NCBI GenBank assembly: GCA_023715865.1
Contig: JAMBOW010000015.1
Location: forward strand, 1 to 54,848
From: Neobacillus mesonae
Lineage (GTDB): Bacteria > Bacillota > Bacilli > Paenibacillales > Paenibacillaceae
Length of the DNA: 54,848 nt
Direction of reading: 5' to 3'
Part shown: piece after piece, positions 26,105-34,900 of the stretch
Position numbering within the stretch: the first letter of the stretch is position 1
How the letters are laid out: every line of letters begins with the position of its first letter
Program-made: the position numbers and the translations under genes
The notes under the pieces: generated by a model
Told to the model about the DNA's origin: nothing
What the model saw: only the letters and a program-made list of their open reading frames with translations
Database searches by the model: none

Positions 26105-26803
26105 TTAATACGCATCCTTAGATCCAAATAATAGTCTTACGGTCAATAAAATAAGTTTAATATCATACCAAAAGTTCCTGTTGTTTATATATTCCATATC
26201 CATCTCTACCATTTGTCTAAATCCGATATTGCTTCTTCCGCTGACCTGCCATAATCCGGTGCATCCTGGAGTAACTAATAGCCTCTGCTTATCATATAAT
26301 GAATAATTAACAACCTCTCGTGGCAAAGGTGGTCTTGGACCTACCATACTCATATCTCCTTTGAGTACATTCCAAAGTTGAGGCAATTCATCAAGACTTG
26401 TTTTTCGAATAAACCTGCCTATTCTAGTTACTCTAGGATCTTGCTTCATTTTAAACATTGCACCTTTTACTTCATTTTTTGTTAGTAACTCATCTAACAG
26501 TTCCTCGGCGTTATGAACCATTGATCGAAATTTATACATATAGAATTGTTTCTCATTTTTACCTACCCGTAGTTGCTTAAAAAATACTGGGCCCTTTGGA
26601 TCATCGATTTTTATTAATATCCCGATAATTACGAACAGAGGTGCTAATACAAGTAGACCAAAAAAAGAGCCAGCTATATCGGTAAATCTCTTCAGAATTA
26701 AATAAGTTTTATCAGCATTTCTCACTTCTAAATTCGCAGTCGCGTTATAGATTTTGGGTTCTACACCTACTTCTAACTCTTTAGACCGTGGATTCGAGCT
26801 CAC
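26105..26803 (-). CDS. Undecaprenyl-phosphate sugar-1-phosphate transferase (polyisoprenyl-phosphate hexose-1-P transferase)
   Basis: Initiating transferase that puts the first sugar-1-phosphate on undecaprenyl phosphate. The 232-aa product has one membrane helix (about 42-64), then the bacterial sugar transferase domain with KFRSMVHNAE, KTSLDELPQLWNVLKGDMSMVGPRP (catalytic Asp-Glu) and TPGCTGLWQVSGR. It starts with GTG overlapping the galU stop (GTGA). Whether it transfers glucose- or galactose-phosphate cannot be told. It marks the cluster as Wzx/Wzy-type. Confidence 0.93.
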   Translation of the reverse strand: MSSNPRSKELEVGVEPKIYNATANLEVRNADKTYLILKRFTDIAGSFFGLLVLAPLFVIIGILIKIDDPKGPVFFKQLRVGKNEKQFYMYKFRSMVHNAEELLDELLTKNEVKGAMFKMKQDPRVTRIGRFIRKTSLDELPQLWNVLKGDMSMVGPRPPLPREVVNYSLYDKQRLLVTPGCTGLWQVSGRSNIGFRQMVEMDMEYINNRNFWYDIKLILLTVRLLFGSKDAY

Positions 26804-27708
26804 TCGAATTCACCTCCAGCAAGTGCTAATCTAGCTGAAGACTCCCGTTCAATAATCTCCTCAAGTGCCTTGAGAACAGGTATTCTTAACTCTGTATTTT
26901 TCAAAGCAAAATCTAATGTGGTTAGTATAAAACCTAATTTTTCTCCAACGTCATATCGAGTCCCCTCGAAATTATAAGCATAGACTCCTTGCGATTCATT
27001 TAACTTTTGAATAGCATCAGTTAATTGTATCTCCCCACCTGCACCAATCTGATGTTCCTCTAAATAGGTGAAAATATCGGCTGTAAAAACATAGCGACCC
27101 ATAATTGCTAAATTTGAAGGAGCTTCTCCAAGTTTCGGCTTCTCTACAAACTGATTTACACCGTGTAATCTATCGTTAGAACTTAACGGATCAATTATGC
27201 CATAGCGATTGGTATCCTCATCTAAAACTGTTTGAACACCTACAACAGACTTTCCGTATAGATCAAATTGTTCAATTAACTGTTTAGTACATGGAACCTC
27301 AGCCTCTACAATGTCATCTCCGAGTAAGACAGCAAATGGTTCATCACCTATAAAATTGCGTGCACACCACACTGCGTGTCCTAGCCCTTTAGGTTCCTTT
27401 TGCCTTATGTAATGTATGTCTACATTTGAAGATTTCCTAACCTCTTCTAATAGATCCATCTTCCCTTTAGTGGATAAAGTATGTTCAAGTTCAAATGCAT
27501 AATCAAAATGATCTTCTATCGCTCGTTTTCCTTTTCCTGTAACGATGATAATATCTTCGATTCCTGAGGCAACAGCTTCTTCAATGATGTATTGAATGGT
27601 AGGCTTATCAACAATAGGAAGCATTTCTTTTGGCATAGCTTTAGTAGCTGGTAAAAACCGAGTTCCCAATCCAGCAGCAGGAATAATTGCTTTTCTAACT
27701 TTTTTCAT
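26800..27708 (-). CDS. galU: UTP-glucose-1-phosphate uridylyltransferase
   Basis: Makes UDP-glucose from UTP and glucose-1-phosphate. The product starts KAIIPAAGLGTRFLPATKAMP (nucleotide-binding Gly-rich loop and Lys), followed by KPTIQYIIEEAV, LLGDDIV and FVEKP, with the sugar-binding EGTRYDVGEKLGF near residue 262. It is 302 aa, the usual length. AGGTGA lies 7 nt before the ATG. It is preceded by a promoter-like region with palindromic half sites, so it may be the first gene of the downstream half of the cluster. Confidence 0.95.
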   Translation of the reverse strand: MKKVRKAIIPAAGLGTRFLPATKAMPKEMLPIVDKPTIQYIIEEAVASGIEDIIIVTGKGKRAIEDHFDYAFELEHTLSTKGKMDLLEEVRKSSNVDIHYIRQKEPKGLGHAVWCARNFIGDEPFAVLLGDDIVEAEVPCTKQLIEQFDLYGKSVVGVQTVLDEDTNRYGIIDPLSSNDRLHGVNQFVEKPKLGEAPSNLAIMGRYVFTADIFTYLEEHQIGAGGEIQLTDAIQKLNESQGVYAYNFEGTRYDVGEKLGFILTTLDFALKNTELRIPVLKALEEIIERESSARLALAGGEFE

Positions 27709-27763
27709 ACATTATCACCTATCCTTTTACTATTTTTATTTCTCACTCTTCTAAAAGCATCAG

Positions 27764-27813
27764 TTGTATCGATTAAGTAAACTATATGTAAGCGATACAA
27801 TTCTTACTTTCAA
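27764..27813 (-). promoter_or_regulatory. Candidate promoter and GATACAA half sites upstream of galU
   Basis: Within the 214-nt gap before galU, a minus-strand TTGAAA (27813-27808), 17-nt spacer and TACATA (27790-27785) form a weak sigma-A promoter. TTGTATCG (27764-27771) and CGATACAA (27793-27800) form an 8-bp inverted repeat around and inside it. These half sites match the operator at 15530 and at 30765-30813. Confidence 0.45.
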
Positions 27814-27922
27814 TTTCAAAAAAGGGCATTATACCCACTTACAGCACGCCTTAATGAAGAAAGTATCAAAATTAAAACATAGTGTGATTTGTGATAAGGA
27901 ATCAATCAAAGTTAACCAATGA

Positions 27923-28612
27923 CTATTTTTCACCGTAATAGCTTATATAGCCGGCTTGACTTTTATCTAATTGAAAATTATTTAGAACAACTCCTAACAG
28001 CCTTGCATTAACATGTTCTAATCTCGCTTTAGCCTTTTTGACGATTTCTTTTTTCACCTTTCCAGAACTTACTACCAGTATGACCCCGTCACATAAAGAA
28101 CTTATGATCATTGCATCTGTAACTGCCAGTACTGGTGGAGTATCGAATAAAATAATGTCATAGATTTCCTTTAATTCTTCCAGTAGACTTGACATCTTTC
28201 TTGAACCCAACATTTCCGATGGATTAGGAGGGATTGGGCCGGATGATAAAACATCAAGATTATATATAGAGGTTTTCTGTAATATTTCCTGGACTAAATA
28301 TTGACCAGCAAGGACACTGGATAAACCAGCGTGATTCGATACCCTGAACACTTGATGTATGGAAGGTTTTCTTAAATCAGTGTCTATCAATAAAACTTTT
28401 CTTCCTTCTTGCGCATAGGTCACAGCCAAATTACTAACAGTTGTTGTTTTTCCTTCACCAGATTGAGCAGAGGCCACCATGAGTATCTTAATTTGTTCAT
28501 CAATAGCGGAAAATTGAACATTTGTTCTCAATGTTCTGTAAGCTTCAGAAATTGGAGCTTTTGGATTTGTTGCAGTGACCAGATTATGTTGGTTATTGGT
28601 TGATCGTGGCAT
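27923..28612 (-). CDS. CpsD/CapB-family tyrosine-protein kinase (BY-kinase)
   Basis: Cytoplasmic bacterial tyrosine kinase that couples with the Wzz-like partner to control polymer length. The product has Walker A SAQSGEGKTTT (about 48-58), Walker A-prime LLIDTDLRKP and Walker B IILFDTPPV. The C-terminus ends with a short Tyr cluster (GYISYYGEK), possibly the autophosphorylated tail. The ATG at 28612 has AGGTGA 8 nt upstream and is chosen over a GTG at 28624. Its start overlaps the end of the Wzz-like gene. Confidence 0.92.
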   Translation of the reverse strand: MPRSTNNQHNLVTATNPKAPISEAYRTLRTNVQFSAIDEQIKILMVASAQSGEGKTTTVSNLAVTYAQEGRKVLLIDTDLRKPSIHQVFRVSNHAGLSSVLAGQYLVQEILQKTSIYNLDVLSSGPIPPNPSEMLGSRKMSSLLEELKEIYDIILFDTPPVLAVTDAMIISSLCDGVILVVSSGKVKKEIVKKAKARLEHVNARLLGVVLNNFQLDKSQAGYISYYGEK

Positions 28613-29345
28613 AATTACTATCACCTACCTGTCCGTGAGCTGTAGTTGTATAAATAGATTGTTTCACATCTTCTTTTCTAATTTTTGCGATTACTGCAAT
28701 AACCGGTAATCCTAACTCTCTTTCAAGTTCTGACTCAGTTTTAAAAGTGTCATCAAGATATTCGAGTAAGAAAACCAAGCCTAAGGACAACATTACTCCC
28801 ACAACAAAACTAATTAGGATGTTTAATGAGGCATTAATATTAACAGGTTCGACATCAGTTTTTTCTAATGAGGCTTGATTTAAAATTGTCACGTTGTCTA
28901 CTTGCATAATTGAAGGTACTTCTCTCTCGAAAATACGAGCAACTGCATTTGCTGTTTTTGCTGCCTTTTCATACGAAGTTGCTTGTACTGTTAAATTCAT
29001 AACTTGTGATTCATTAGCAGAAGAGACAGTTATCATCGACGCCAATTGTTCAGTTGTAAATCCTAGATCTGGATAAGCCTCTAAAACTTGATCAAGTATT
29101 GCTGAGGACTTAATGATCTCAGTATAAGAATTGATTACCATAATATTGGTTTGAATTGAGTTGAGATCAAGCATTGTGGTTCCCTGACGGTCAAAGGCTT
29201 GATTCACAATCAATTTAGCTTCAGCATTGTAGAGTGGGGTGGTTAAATATGTTTTGATTCCTGCTCCTAAGCATGCTATTAAGACTATTGATACTATCAA
29301 CCATATACGTTTACGGATTACTCCCATATATTCCTTAAGTTCCAA
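28593..29345 (-). CDS. Wzz/CapA-type chain-length regulator (BY-kinase adaptor)
   Basis: Membrane polysaccharide co-polymerase of the Gram-positive type. The 250-aa product has two helices (about 12-32 and 177-200) flanking an extracytoplasmic Wzz domain, with TTPLYNAEAKLIV, and a short cytoplasmic tail containing DDTFKTESELERELGLPVIA that activates the kinase in related systems. It is followed, with overlap, by the kinase gene, and preceded by the phosphatase gene. This trio controls polymer length. Confidence 0.92.
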   Translation of the reverse strand: MELKEYMGVIRKRIWLIVSIVLIACLGAGIKTYLTTPLYNAEAKLIVNQAFDRQGTTMLDLNSIQTNIMVINSYTEIIKSSAILDQVLEAYPDLGFTTEQLASMITVSSANESQVMNLTVQATSYEKAAKTANAVARIFEREVPSIMQVDNVTILNQASLEKTDVEPVNINASLNILISFVVGVMLSLGLVFLLEYLDDTFKTESELERELGLPVIAVIAKIRKEDVKQSIYTTTAHGQVGDSNYATINQ

Positions 29346-29384
29346 GTTTGTTTTCCTCCTTTATCCTGTTAGCAAGTAAAAGTA

Positions 29385-30143
29385 TTACCATAAAAGAAGC
29401 CTGAATCTTCTTTTATGAGGTACCGCTATTTCTACCATTCTGTTATCCCAAACTCTGCGCGCGTTGATTGTCAATTGTTCAACCATTTCTTCCCCAAACC
29501 GATTCTCCAGCAACTCATAAGCGGCTTTGAGAGCAAAATTGCGACGCTGTGTATCATGCGCGTCTGATGAAATGAAATGAAACCCATTTTGTTTGCAAAA
29601 ATGAAAACACCATTTCTGAACTTTTCGACCGAAAAGCCCTAGGAACGATTGAGCGGTGATTTGACAGAGCGCACCTTGACTCATATATTGCCTGAGTAAT
29701 TCAGGCTCTCGCAGAAACACTGCATTACGCTCTGGATGAGCAATAATGGGTATAATATTTCGCACCTTCAATTCGTGAATTAAACTCGGAAAGAAGGATG
29801 GCACCTCTTTGCTCGGCATCTCGAGCAGCATATATTTACTTGATGCCAGCGTAAGGAGCTCCTCATTATTCAACAAATCGATAAGCCTGGGGTGAATACG
29901 AATCTCCTGCCCCGAGCGAACTTGCAAAGGGATGTTATGTTCCCTTAGTGCCAAGTTAAATAGCTGAACTGCCTCTTCTACGTGATGACTCGGATTATCG
30001 TGACTCACATTCAAATGATGCGGAGTAGCGATGACCTTGGTTATCCCTGCCGCAACGGCAGACTGAGCCAAAGATAACGCACGTACCATCGATGTTGGTC
30101 CATCGTCTAGACCAGGTAAGATGTGACAATGAATTTCAATCAT
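29385..30143 (-). CDS. CpsB/YwqE-type tyrosine-protein phosphatase (PHP family)
   Basis: Metal-dependent phosphatase that reverses BY-kinase phosphorylation. The 252-aa product starts IEIHCHILPGLDDGP (metal-binding HCH), with ATPHH about residue 40, HPERN about 136 and SSDAHDT around 192. The C-terminus is basic. It is the first gene of the phosphatase-adaptor-kinase module, behind a short intergenic region with a TTGACCCCAAT element. A GAGGGT site precedes the ATG. Confidence 0.92.
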   Translation of the reverse strand: MIEIHCHILPGLDDGPTSMVRALSLAQSAVAAGITKVIATPHHLNVSHDNPSHHVEEAVQLFNLALREHNIPLQVRSGQEIRIHPRLIDLLNNEELLTLASSKYMLLEMPSKEVPSFFPSLIHELKVRNIIPIIAHPERNAVFLREPELLRQYMSQGALCQITAQSFLGLFGRKVQKWCFHFCKQNGFHFISSDAHDTQRRNFALKAAYELLENRFGEEMVEQLTINARRVWDNRMVEIAVPHKRRFRLLLW

Positions 30144-30200
30144 AAGTGTGCACCCTCAATACTATGTCCCCCCTCATCAAAATATGTTTCACACATTTAT

Positions 30201-30211
30201 ATTGGGGTCAA
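30201..30211 (-). promoter_or_regulatory. Candidate -35 element TTGACCCCAAT before the phosphatase gene
   Basis: Minus-strand TTGACCCCAAT occurs here and again at 30732-30742 upstream of the neighbouring gene on the same strand, with an imperfect third copy at 30871-30881. The first six bases would make a good -35 box, but I see no good -10 box at 16-18 nt. Its role is uncertain. Confidence 0.35.
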
Positions 30212-30262
30212 AGAACTAATGCAGGAACAAGATAAATATAGTAAAATGGCGTTATGCAGACG

Positions 30263-30685
30263 CTAGATCAATGTGTTAATTCGGGAATGTTTATTCTCCG
30301 AGATCCGTGTCCACTCTTCCAGCTGATCCTGAAAATAGGAGTAGATGGGATAGCGCATGCGGTGAACCATTTGATGTAACTGACCATTTATATATAGTCT
30401 GTGTTCCTCATGAATATGTAAGATAGCATGATACATTGTGAAACTTCCTAACTCCTGCTTCCATTCCAACGAACAATGAAGATGAACGGTATTCTCCATA
30501 TCTTCCATCACGAGTCCGATCCGGAGTTCTGGCACAGGAGGAATGACGAGATCATTTAAAAAGGTAATGGTTTGCTGGTCTAATCCAATGACAATGATCG
30601 GACGCGACCTGCTATTAATGACCTGTTCCTTATACTTATGAATATAGATACTTGCATTAATGCCTAGTCCATTGACCTGTTTCAT
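30263..30685 (-). CDS. Hypothetical protein, possibly PilZ-like
   Basis: A 140-aa soluble protein that I cannot place securely. It has a strand-rich middle (VVIGLDQQTITFLNDL then LRIGLVMEDMENTVHLHCSLEWKQ) and a helical C-terminus, with many His and Trp residues. The succession of strands and a WKQELG turn faintly resembles PilZ-like barrels, but the RxxxR and D/NxSxxG signature of c-di-GMP binders is not visible. It lies between the polysaccharide phosphatase and the divergent XRE regulator, sharing the operator-rich region with the latter. Confidence 0.7.
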   Translation of the reverse strand: MKQVNGLGINASIYIHKYKEQVINSRSRPIIVIGLDQQTITFLNDLVIPPVPELRIGLVMEDMENTVHLHCSLEWKQELGSFTMYHAILHIHEEHRLYINGQLHQMVHRMRYPIYSYFQDQLEEWTRISENKHSRINTLI

Positions 30686-30764
30686 AGACTTCCATCCTTA
30701 CATAGCAAAAATTTCAGGTATGAATGAATGAATTGGGGTCAAGGCTAGAAATGTGCGATAAAAT

Positions 30765-30813
30765 GATACAATTTGTAACCTTGATGTATCCAATTTACGA
30801 TACAAATCGTATC
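30765..30813. promoter_or_regulatory. Operator cluster in the divergent region of the XRE regulator
   Basis: Two palindromes of the form GATAC-N5-GTATC: GATACAATTTGTAAC (30765-30779) and GATACAAATCGTATC (30799-30813), with an extra half site GTATC at 30786-30790. They lie between the XRE gene and the 140-aa gene, upstream of both. The same palindrome is at 15530-15544. Autoregulation by the XRE protein is inferred. Confidence 0.6.
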
Positions 30814-30827
30814 ATGTCAATAGATAA

Positions 30828-30857
30828 TTGAACTCATCATATCTATATCTATCTAAT
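30828..30857 (+). promoter_or_regulatory. Promoter of the XRE regulator
   Basis: TTGAAC (30828-30833), an 18-nt spacer and TCTAAT (30852-30857) lie about 58 nt before the ATG and just downstream of the operator palindromes. Confidence 0.5.
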
Positions 30858-30915
30858 AACGACGAAATAGATTGGGGACCATTTTTTATTTAGTAGCCAG
30901 GAGGAATATAAATAG

Positions 30916-31287
30916 ATGGATTATGGACATCGTATTGCTGAATTAAGAGAAAAAAGGGGCATGACTCAAGAGGAGCTTTCCAACATGCTTGAGATTACAA
31001 GAGCTTCCCTGTCGCATTATGAAAAAGGACGAAGAAAGCCGGATTTTGAGACTTTGACGAAACTTGCCGATACCTTCAATGTATCCGTTGATTATTTACT
31101 TGGAAGAACAAGTCAACCGGAGATGGTGCTCGATGACGATGTAAGAGGGTTTGTTGATGCTCTCGAGCTCTCAGATAAGGAAGTCCTGAATAAATTTGAA
31201 CTTATGATTGACGGAAAACCATTATCCGAGGAAGAGGCGAGAAGATTTATTGCCTTCGTACGTATGGAGCGCAATATGGATTCTTGA
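30916..31287 (+). CDS. XRE-family transcriptional regulator (AnsR-like)
   Basis: The 123-aa product has an N-terminal HTH_3 domain (about 5-60; RIAELREKRGMTQEELSNML, then ITRASLSHYEKGRRKPDFETL), and a C-terminal tail MIDGKPLSEEEARRFIAFVR that matches the tail of AnsR and related small XRE regulators. It would bind palindromic operators as a dimer. It is divergent from the polysaccharide-linked genes and has GATAC-type palindromes upstream. AGGAGG lies 11 nt before the ATG. A strong terminator follows, so it is monocistronic. Confidence 0.88.
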   Translation: MDYGHRIAELREKRGMTQEELSNMLEITRASLSHYEKGRRKPDFETLTKLADTFNVSVDYLLGRTSQPEMVLDDDVRGFVDALELSDKEVLNKFELMIDGKPLSEEEARRFIAFVRMERNMDS

Positions 31288-31335
31288 TTTTTACTCATAT
31301 AGTTGTCTTACTACATAAATCATTCTTCTGCACAT

Positions 31336-31362
31336 GGTCCCTTTCAGTGAGGGACCTTTTTT
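31336..31362 (+). terminator. Terminator of the XRE gene
   Basis: Perfect arms GGTCCCT (31336-31342) and AGGGACC (31350-31356), followed by T6 on the plus strand. Confidence 0.92.
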
Positions 31363-31379
31363 ATGTCAAATTTCCTCTT

Positions 31380-31464
31380 GTTAGTTTTATTAGGTAGTTA
31401 CCTGACTAGCAAAACTAACATATAAGCTGCGACTATGATGTTAATCACAATCATATATCGCAGC
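31380..31464. other. Two consecutive stem-loops
   Basis: Stem 1: GTTAGTTTT (31380-31388) with AAAACTAAC (31411-31419), plus inner AGGTA/TACCT. Stem 2: GCTGCGA (31426-31432) with TCGCAGC (31458-31464), plus inner ATGAT/ATCAT. The second lies past the stop of the 48-aa minus-strand ORF and may be its terminator, although no T run follows. The first could be a separate structural element. Confidence 0.55.
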
Positions 31465-31498
31465 CTTCTTATTAGCGAGACGTTTCCCTCGAACGATT

Positions 31499-31645
31499 TT
31501 ATTTATCTTCAGGGAGAATAAGGGATTGCCAGTGCTTCGGATCAATGCCACATTGTTTCAAAACATCCACGATATCAAGCGGCTTTCTCGGGTTGTTCTG
31601 TTGCATCGGTTGATCATTGCTCCTGCTTGGATACTCCATGTTCAT
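31499..31645 (-). CDS. Small hypothetical protein (48 aa)
   Basis: A 48-codon ORF with AGGAGAGG about 8 nt before its ATG. The N-terminal half is polar and rich in Asn and Gln, and the C-terminal half reads PLDIVDVLKQCGIDPKHWQ, which looks like a folded amphipathic helix. A TATAAT sequence (minus strand, 31704-31699) could be its -10 box, and a Spo0A-type TGTCGAA lies farther upstream at 31769. No homologue is recognised; the sequence looks coding. Confidence 0.65.
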   Translation of the reverse strand: MNMEYPSRSNDQPMQQNNPRKPLDIVDVLKQCGIDPKHWQSLILPEDK

Positions 31646-31779
31646 ACCGGACAACCTCTCCTATACCTTTTTTTATGTATGTTAAAATAACTAGACCTAT
31701 TATACGAAAAAACTCCTAGTTATGTTGTCGTCTTATGGCGGAATGTCATGTTCTGGAGGTTCTAATTTTGTCGAATAAA

Positions 31780-31837
31780 AAAACAGGACTTTATGGGTTC
31801 CTTCCTAAGTGAAGGTCCTGTCATAAAGTCCTGTTTT
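31780..31837 (-). terminator. Terminator of gltB
   Basis: Perfect 16-bp arms AAAACAGGACTTTATG (31780-31795) and CATAAAGTCCTGTTTT (31822-31837), with further pairing in the loop. The minus strand has a T7 tract. It stands 74 nt past the gltB stop. Confidence 0.92.
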
Positions 31838-31910
31838 GTTATGTTACAAGTATCATATCTCAGTGTTTGGGGTTATTCCCTTCAGCTGAGACTTACAAAT
31901 CTACATAAGG

Positions 31911-34900
31911 TTATTGACCAGCACGAGCTAGTTCACGCATATTGGCTTCAAATGCAGCGAGCAATGCAGCATCTCCAGTGAGTCCTTCTGCCTGTACTTT
32001 CTCGATCTGCTCCAGCATCCGTTTGTAGTCTTTAGGAATGATACGAACGAAATTGCCGATTTCCTGCTGCCAGTTCGCAAGGATACGTTGACCTCGGCTG
32101 CTGCCTGTATACTGAACATGGCGGCTGATCATTCCGTGAAGATCCGCCTCTTCGGCCGAGTCTTCTACACGTTCCAGAAGCACCATTTCAAGGTTGGCAC
32201 GTGACAGGAATGTTCCTTCCGGATCATATACGTAAGCGATACCGCCTGACATACCCGCTCCTAAGTTACGTCCAGTGTCGCCTAGGATGACAACACGTCC
32301 GCCTGTCATATACTCACAGCCATGGTCACCCACGCCTTCTACAACAACACGAGCTCCAGAATTACGTACTGCGAAACGCTCACCCGCAATACCGTTAATA
32401 TACGCTTCTCCGCTCGTCGCTCCATACAGCGCGGTATTTCCGATAATGATGTTATCTTCTGCAGCAAATGTCGCATTAGGAGAAGGCTTCACAACCAGCT
32501 TGCCTCCTGAGAGTCCTTTACCAACGTAGTCGTTGGAGTCTCCCTCAACCGTCAAGGTTATTCCCTTAGGTACAAAGGCCCCAAAGCTTTGACCTGCCGA
32601 TCCGATAAATTTGAATTGAATTGTATCCTCAGGTAGTCCTGCTGCTCCATATTTACGGGTAACTTCACTACCAAGAATAGTTCCGACGGCACGATTTACG
32701 TTCGTAATCGGCAGGACAGCTTCCACAAGCTTACCGGATTCAATTGCCGGTGCAGCGAGCGGAACAAGCTTCTGCATATCGAGAGTCTCTTCGAGACCAT
32801 GATTTTGTTTTTGTGTACGAACCCGAGCCGGATTCGCAGCATCTGCCACATGTAGAAGTGCTGAGAGATCGATCCCCTTCTTCTTCCAATGCTCAGCTGC
32901 CACTTCAGAATCCAGGCAATCTGTGCGTCCGACCATCTCGTCAATGGTGCGGAAACCGAGCTCTGCCATGATCTCACGTGTATCTTCAGCAACAAAGCGC
33001 ATAAAGTTGACAACATGAGCAGGATCCCCCATGTAGTTCTTGCGAAGCTGAGGATTCTGAGTTGCTACCCCTACCGGGCATGTATCCATTTGACATACAC
33101 GCATCATGATACAGCCAAGCGCCACAAGCGGTGCTGTAGAGAAGCCATATTCTTCTGCCCCAAGCAGCGCAGCAACAACAAGGTCGCGGCCATTCAGCAT
33201 TTTTCCGTCTGTCTCAATGACAACACGATCACGCAGATTGTTCAGCATCAGCGTCTGATGCGTCTCAGCAAGCCCAAGCTCCCATGGCATACCTGCATGT
33301 CTGATTGAACCTTGTGGGGATGCTCCTGTTCCGCCGTCATATCCACTGATGTGGATGACATCGGCACGGCCTTTGGCTACACCTGCTGCAATCGTTCCTA
33401 CGCCAGCCTCGGATACCAGCTTCACGTTAATATCTGCTCTTGGGTTGGCATTCTTCAGATCATAGATCAGCTCTGCCAAATCCTCAATCGAATAAATATC
33501 GTGATGCGGAGGTGGAGAAATTAGACCTACACCTGGAGTTGATCCGCGAACTTCAGCTACCCATGGATACACTTTACGTCCTGGAAGCTGACCGCCCTCA
33601 CCCGGTTTTGCACCTTGAGCCATTTTGATCTGGATCTCATCAGCATTCACCAGATAGTTTGAGGTTACGCCAAAGCGGCCGGATGCAACCTGTTTGATCG
33701 AGCTGCGGCGGGAATCTCCGTTGGCATCTGGAATGAAACGTGCCGGATCCTCTCCACCTTCACCAGTATTGCTCTTACCGCCGATACGGTTCATCGCAAT
33801 CGCCAGATCTTCATGTGCTTCTTTACTGATTGAACCGAAGGACATCGCGCCTGTCTTAAAGCGGCGCATAATGGATTCGGCAGATTCCACTTCAGACAGC
33901 GGAATCGACTCACCATTCGGCTTCAATTTCAGCAGGGAGCGAATCGTCAATTTTTTCTCGTTCTCGCCCTGTACTAGCTTTGCATATTTCTTATAGAGAT
34001 TATAATCTCCTGTTCTTACTGCGTGCTGCAGCGTATGAATCGTTTGCGGTGTGAAGAGATGATCCTCTCCATCATTACGCCATTGATAATCTCCGCCGGA
34101 ATCCAGCACTTTATCGTTACCGTCTTTATCTGTAAATGCACGTTGATGATGCACCAGCGTCTCAGCAGTCACTTCCTCAATACCAATTCCGCCGATGCGA
34201 GAAGGCGTCCATGTAAAGTAGAGATCTACAAATTCACCGTTCAAACCTACAGCCTCAAAAATTTGAGCTCCTCGGTAGGATTGAATCGTAGAAATCCCCA
34301 TCTTAGACAGGATCTTAACGACACCTTTAGTTGCAGCTTTAATATAGTTCTTCACGGCTTTCTCATGGGAAATGCCGCGCAGCATGCCTTGCTGGATCAT
34401 ATCATCCAGTGTCTCAAATGCAAGATAAGGATTAACCGCACTTACTCCGTATCCAAGCAGCACTGCATAATGATGTACCTCGCGAGGTTCACCTGATTCA
34501 AGCAGAATACTGACTTTAGTCCGTGTACCTTGACGGATCAGATGGTGATGCAGACCCGATACGGCCAGCAAAGCTGGAATAGCTGCATTCTCCGCATCCA
34601 TGCCGCGGTCAGACAAGATCAGGATATTATGCCCTTTCTCAATGACCCGATCCGCTGCTTCGAACAGTACTTCCATCGCTTTCTTCAGACCTTCCGCTCC
34701 CTCTTCGGCAGGGAAGAAGATCGGAATCGTCATGGAACGGAAACCCGGTCTTCTGATATGACGAATCTTCGCGAATTCCTCGTTAGACAAGATCGGCGTT
34801 GACAAACGAATTTGTCTTGCGCTTTCCGGCTCTGGATTGAGCAGGTTACGCTCCGAACCGACGGTAGTCAGTGTCGACGTGACGATCTCTTCACGAATGG

